Part shown: positions 5,430-5,584 of the stretch, in pieces
How the letters are laid out: each line of letters begins with the position of its first letter
Position numbering within the stretch: position 1 is the first letter of the stretch
Origin: Methanomassiliicoccaceae archaeon UBA537
GTDB taxonomy: Archaea > Thermoplasmatota > Thermoplasmata > Methanomassiliicoccales > Methanomethylophilaceae
Direction of reading: 5' to 3'
Assembly (NCBI GenBank): GCA_002504495.1
Contig: DATC01000029.1
Coordinates: 5,416-10,999 of the forward strand
Length of the DNA stretch: 5,584 bases
Program-made: the position numbers and the translations under genes
The notes under the pieces: model-generated
Seen by the model: only the letters and a program-made list of their open reading frames with translations
Told to the model about the DNA's origin: nothing
Databases searched by the model: none

Positions 5430-5584
5430 ATGAAATGCGGCAACAACAACATCGTGGGGATCATCGGCCTGCTCGGTGCGATACTCCTCATCGTCAGCGT
5501 CTTCCTCACATGGACGGACATCAGCGTCAGCTCCATCATCGGAGGCAAAACCGAGTCCTTCACCCAACAGTTTCCCAATGGCGT
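5430..5584 (+). CDS. Small membrane protein, N-terminal 51 residues (cut by window edge)
   Basis: I do not recognise this protein. The visible part starts MKCGNNNIVGIIGLLGAILL and has one clear hydrophobic helix at about residues 8-28, ending FLTWTDISVS, followed by a polar segment. This could be the first helix of a multi-pass protein with its next loop outside, or a signal anchor; a lone Cys3 is not in a lipobox context. The frame has no stop to the right edge. The start is supported by GGTGA four bases upstream and by a TATA box at the end of csaA, which suggests it can be expressed apart from rqcH-csaA. Confidence 0.65.
   Translation, partial: MKCGNNNIVGIIGLLGAILLIVSVFLTWTDISVSSIIGGKTESFTQQFPNG

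Noticed and set aside
1..5584. tRNA/rRNA genes, CRISPR arrays, insertion sequences, attachment sites
   Set aside because: Read for on both strands; no cloverleaf, spaced direct repeats, terminal inverted repeats or transposase motifs were found.

Overview
The window looks archaeal, with high-GC coding sequence. The largest complete gene is an archaeal/eukaryotic-type NFACT protein (RqcH/Rqc2/NEMF). The intergenic regions are AT-rich and carry archaeal TATA boxes. Three starts are preceded by GGTGA- or GGAGG-type Shine-Dalgarno sites. My best lineage guess is Thermoplasmatota, perhaps a gut-type Methanomassiliicoccales relative. That rests on general resemblance and composition and is not proven; both clear stop codons visible here are TAG, which is a mild argument against a pyrrolysine-using member of that group.

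Left part (1-2122, minus strand): the first ~707 residues of an MMPL/RND-superfamily membrane transporter, running off the left edge. It has no stop codon inside the window. The long open frames on the opposite strand here are shadows of it.

Centre (2123-2346): a 224-bp AT-rich divergent control region. It holds a TATA box for each flanking gene. It also holds three copies of a 16-bp dyad of the form TTTGA-N6-TCAAA (one perfect palindrome, one with perfect outer arms, one with a single outer mismatch), placed where a bound repressor would obstruct both promoters. A separate 9-bp inverted repeat brackets the rightward TATA box.

Right part (2347-5584, plus strand): a TetR-family regulator, then rqcH, then csaA, then the start of a small membrane protein. 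The TetR gene has an anomalous 3' end. Its frame runs about 326 nt into rqcH, whereas a one-base frame change would stop it 6 nt before the rqcH ATG, so an indel or sequence error is likely. rqcH and csaA overlap by 13 nt and look translationally coupled. The last gene has its own TATA box, embedded in the csaA stop codon.

Inferred logic: the TetR protein probably represses itself and the divergent MMPL transporter and responds to an unknown ligand that the transporter handles. rqcH-csaA form a second unit joining ribosome-associated quality control (tRNA-dependent tailing of stalled nascent chains) with a small OB-fold tRNA-binding/chaperone protein. No RNA genes, CRISPR arrays or insertion sequences were seen.
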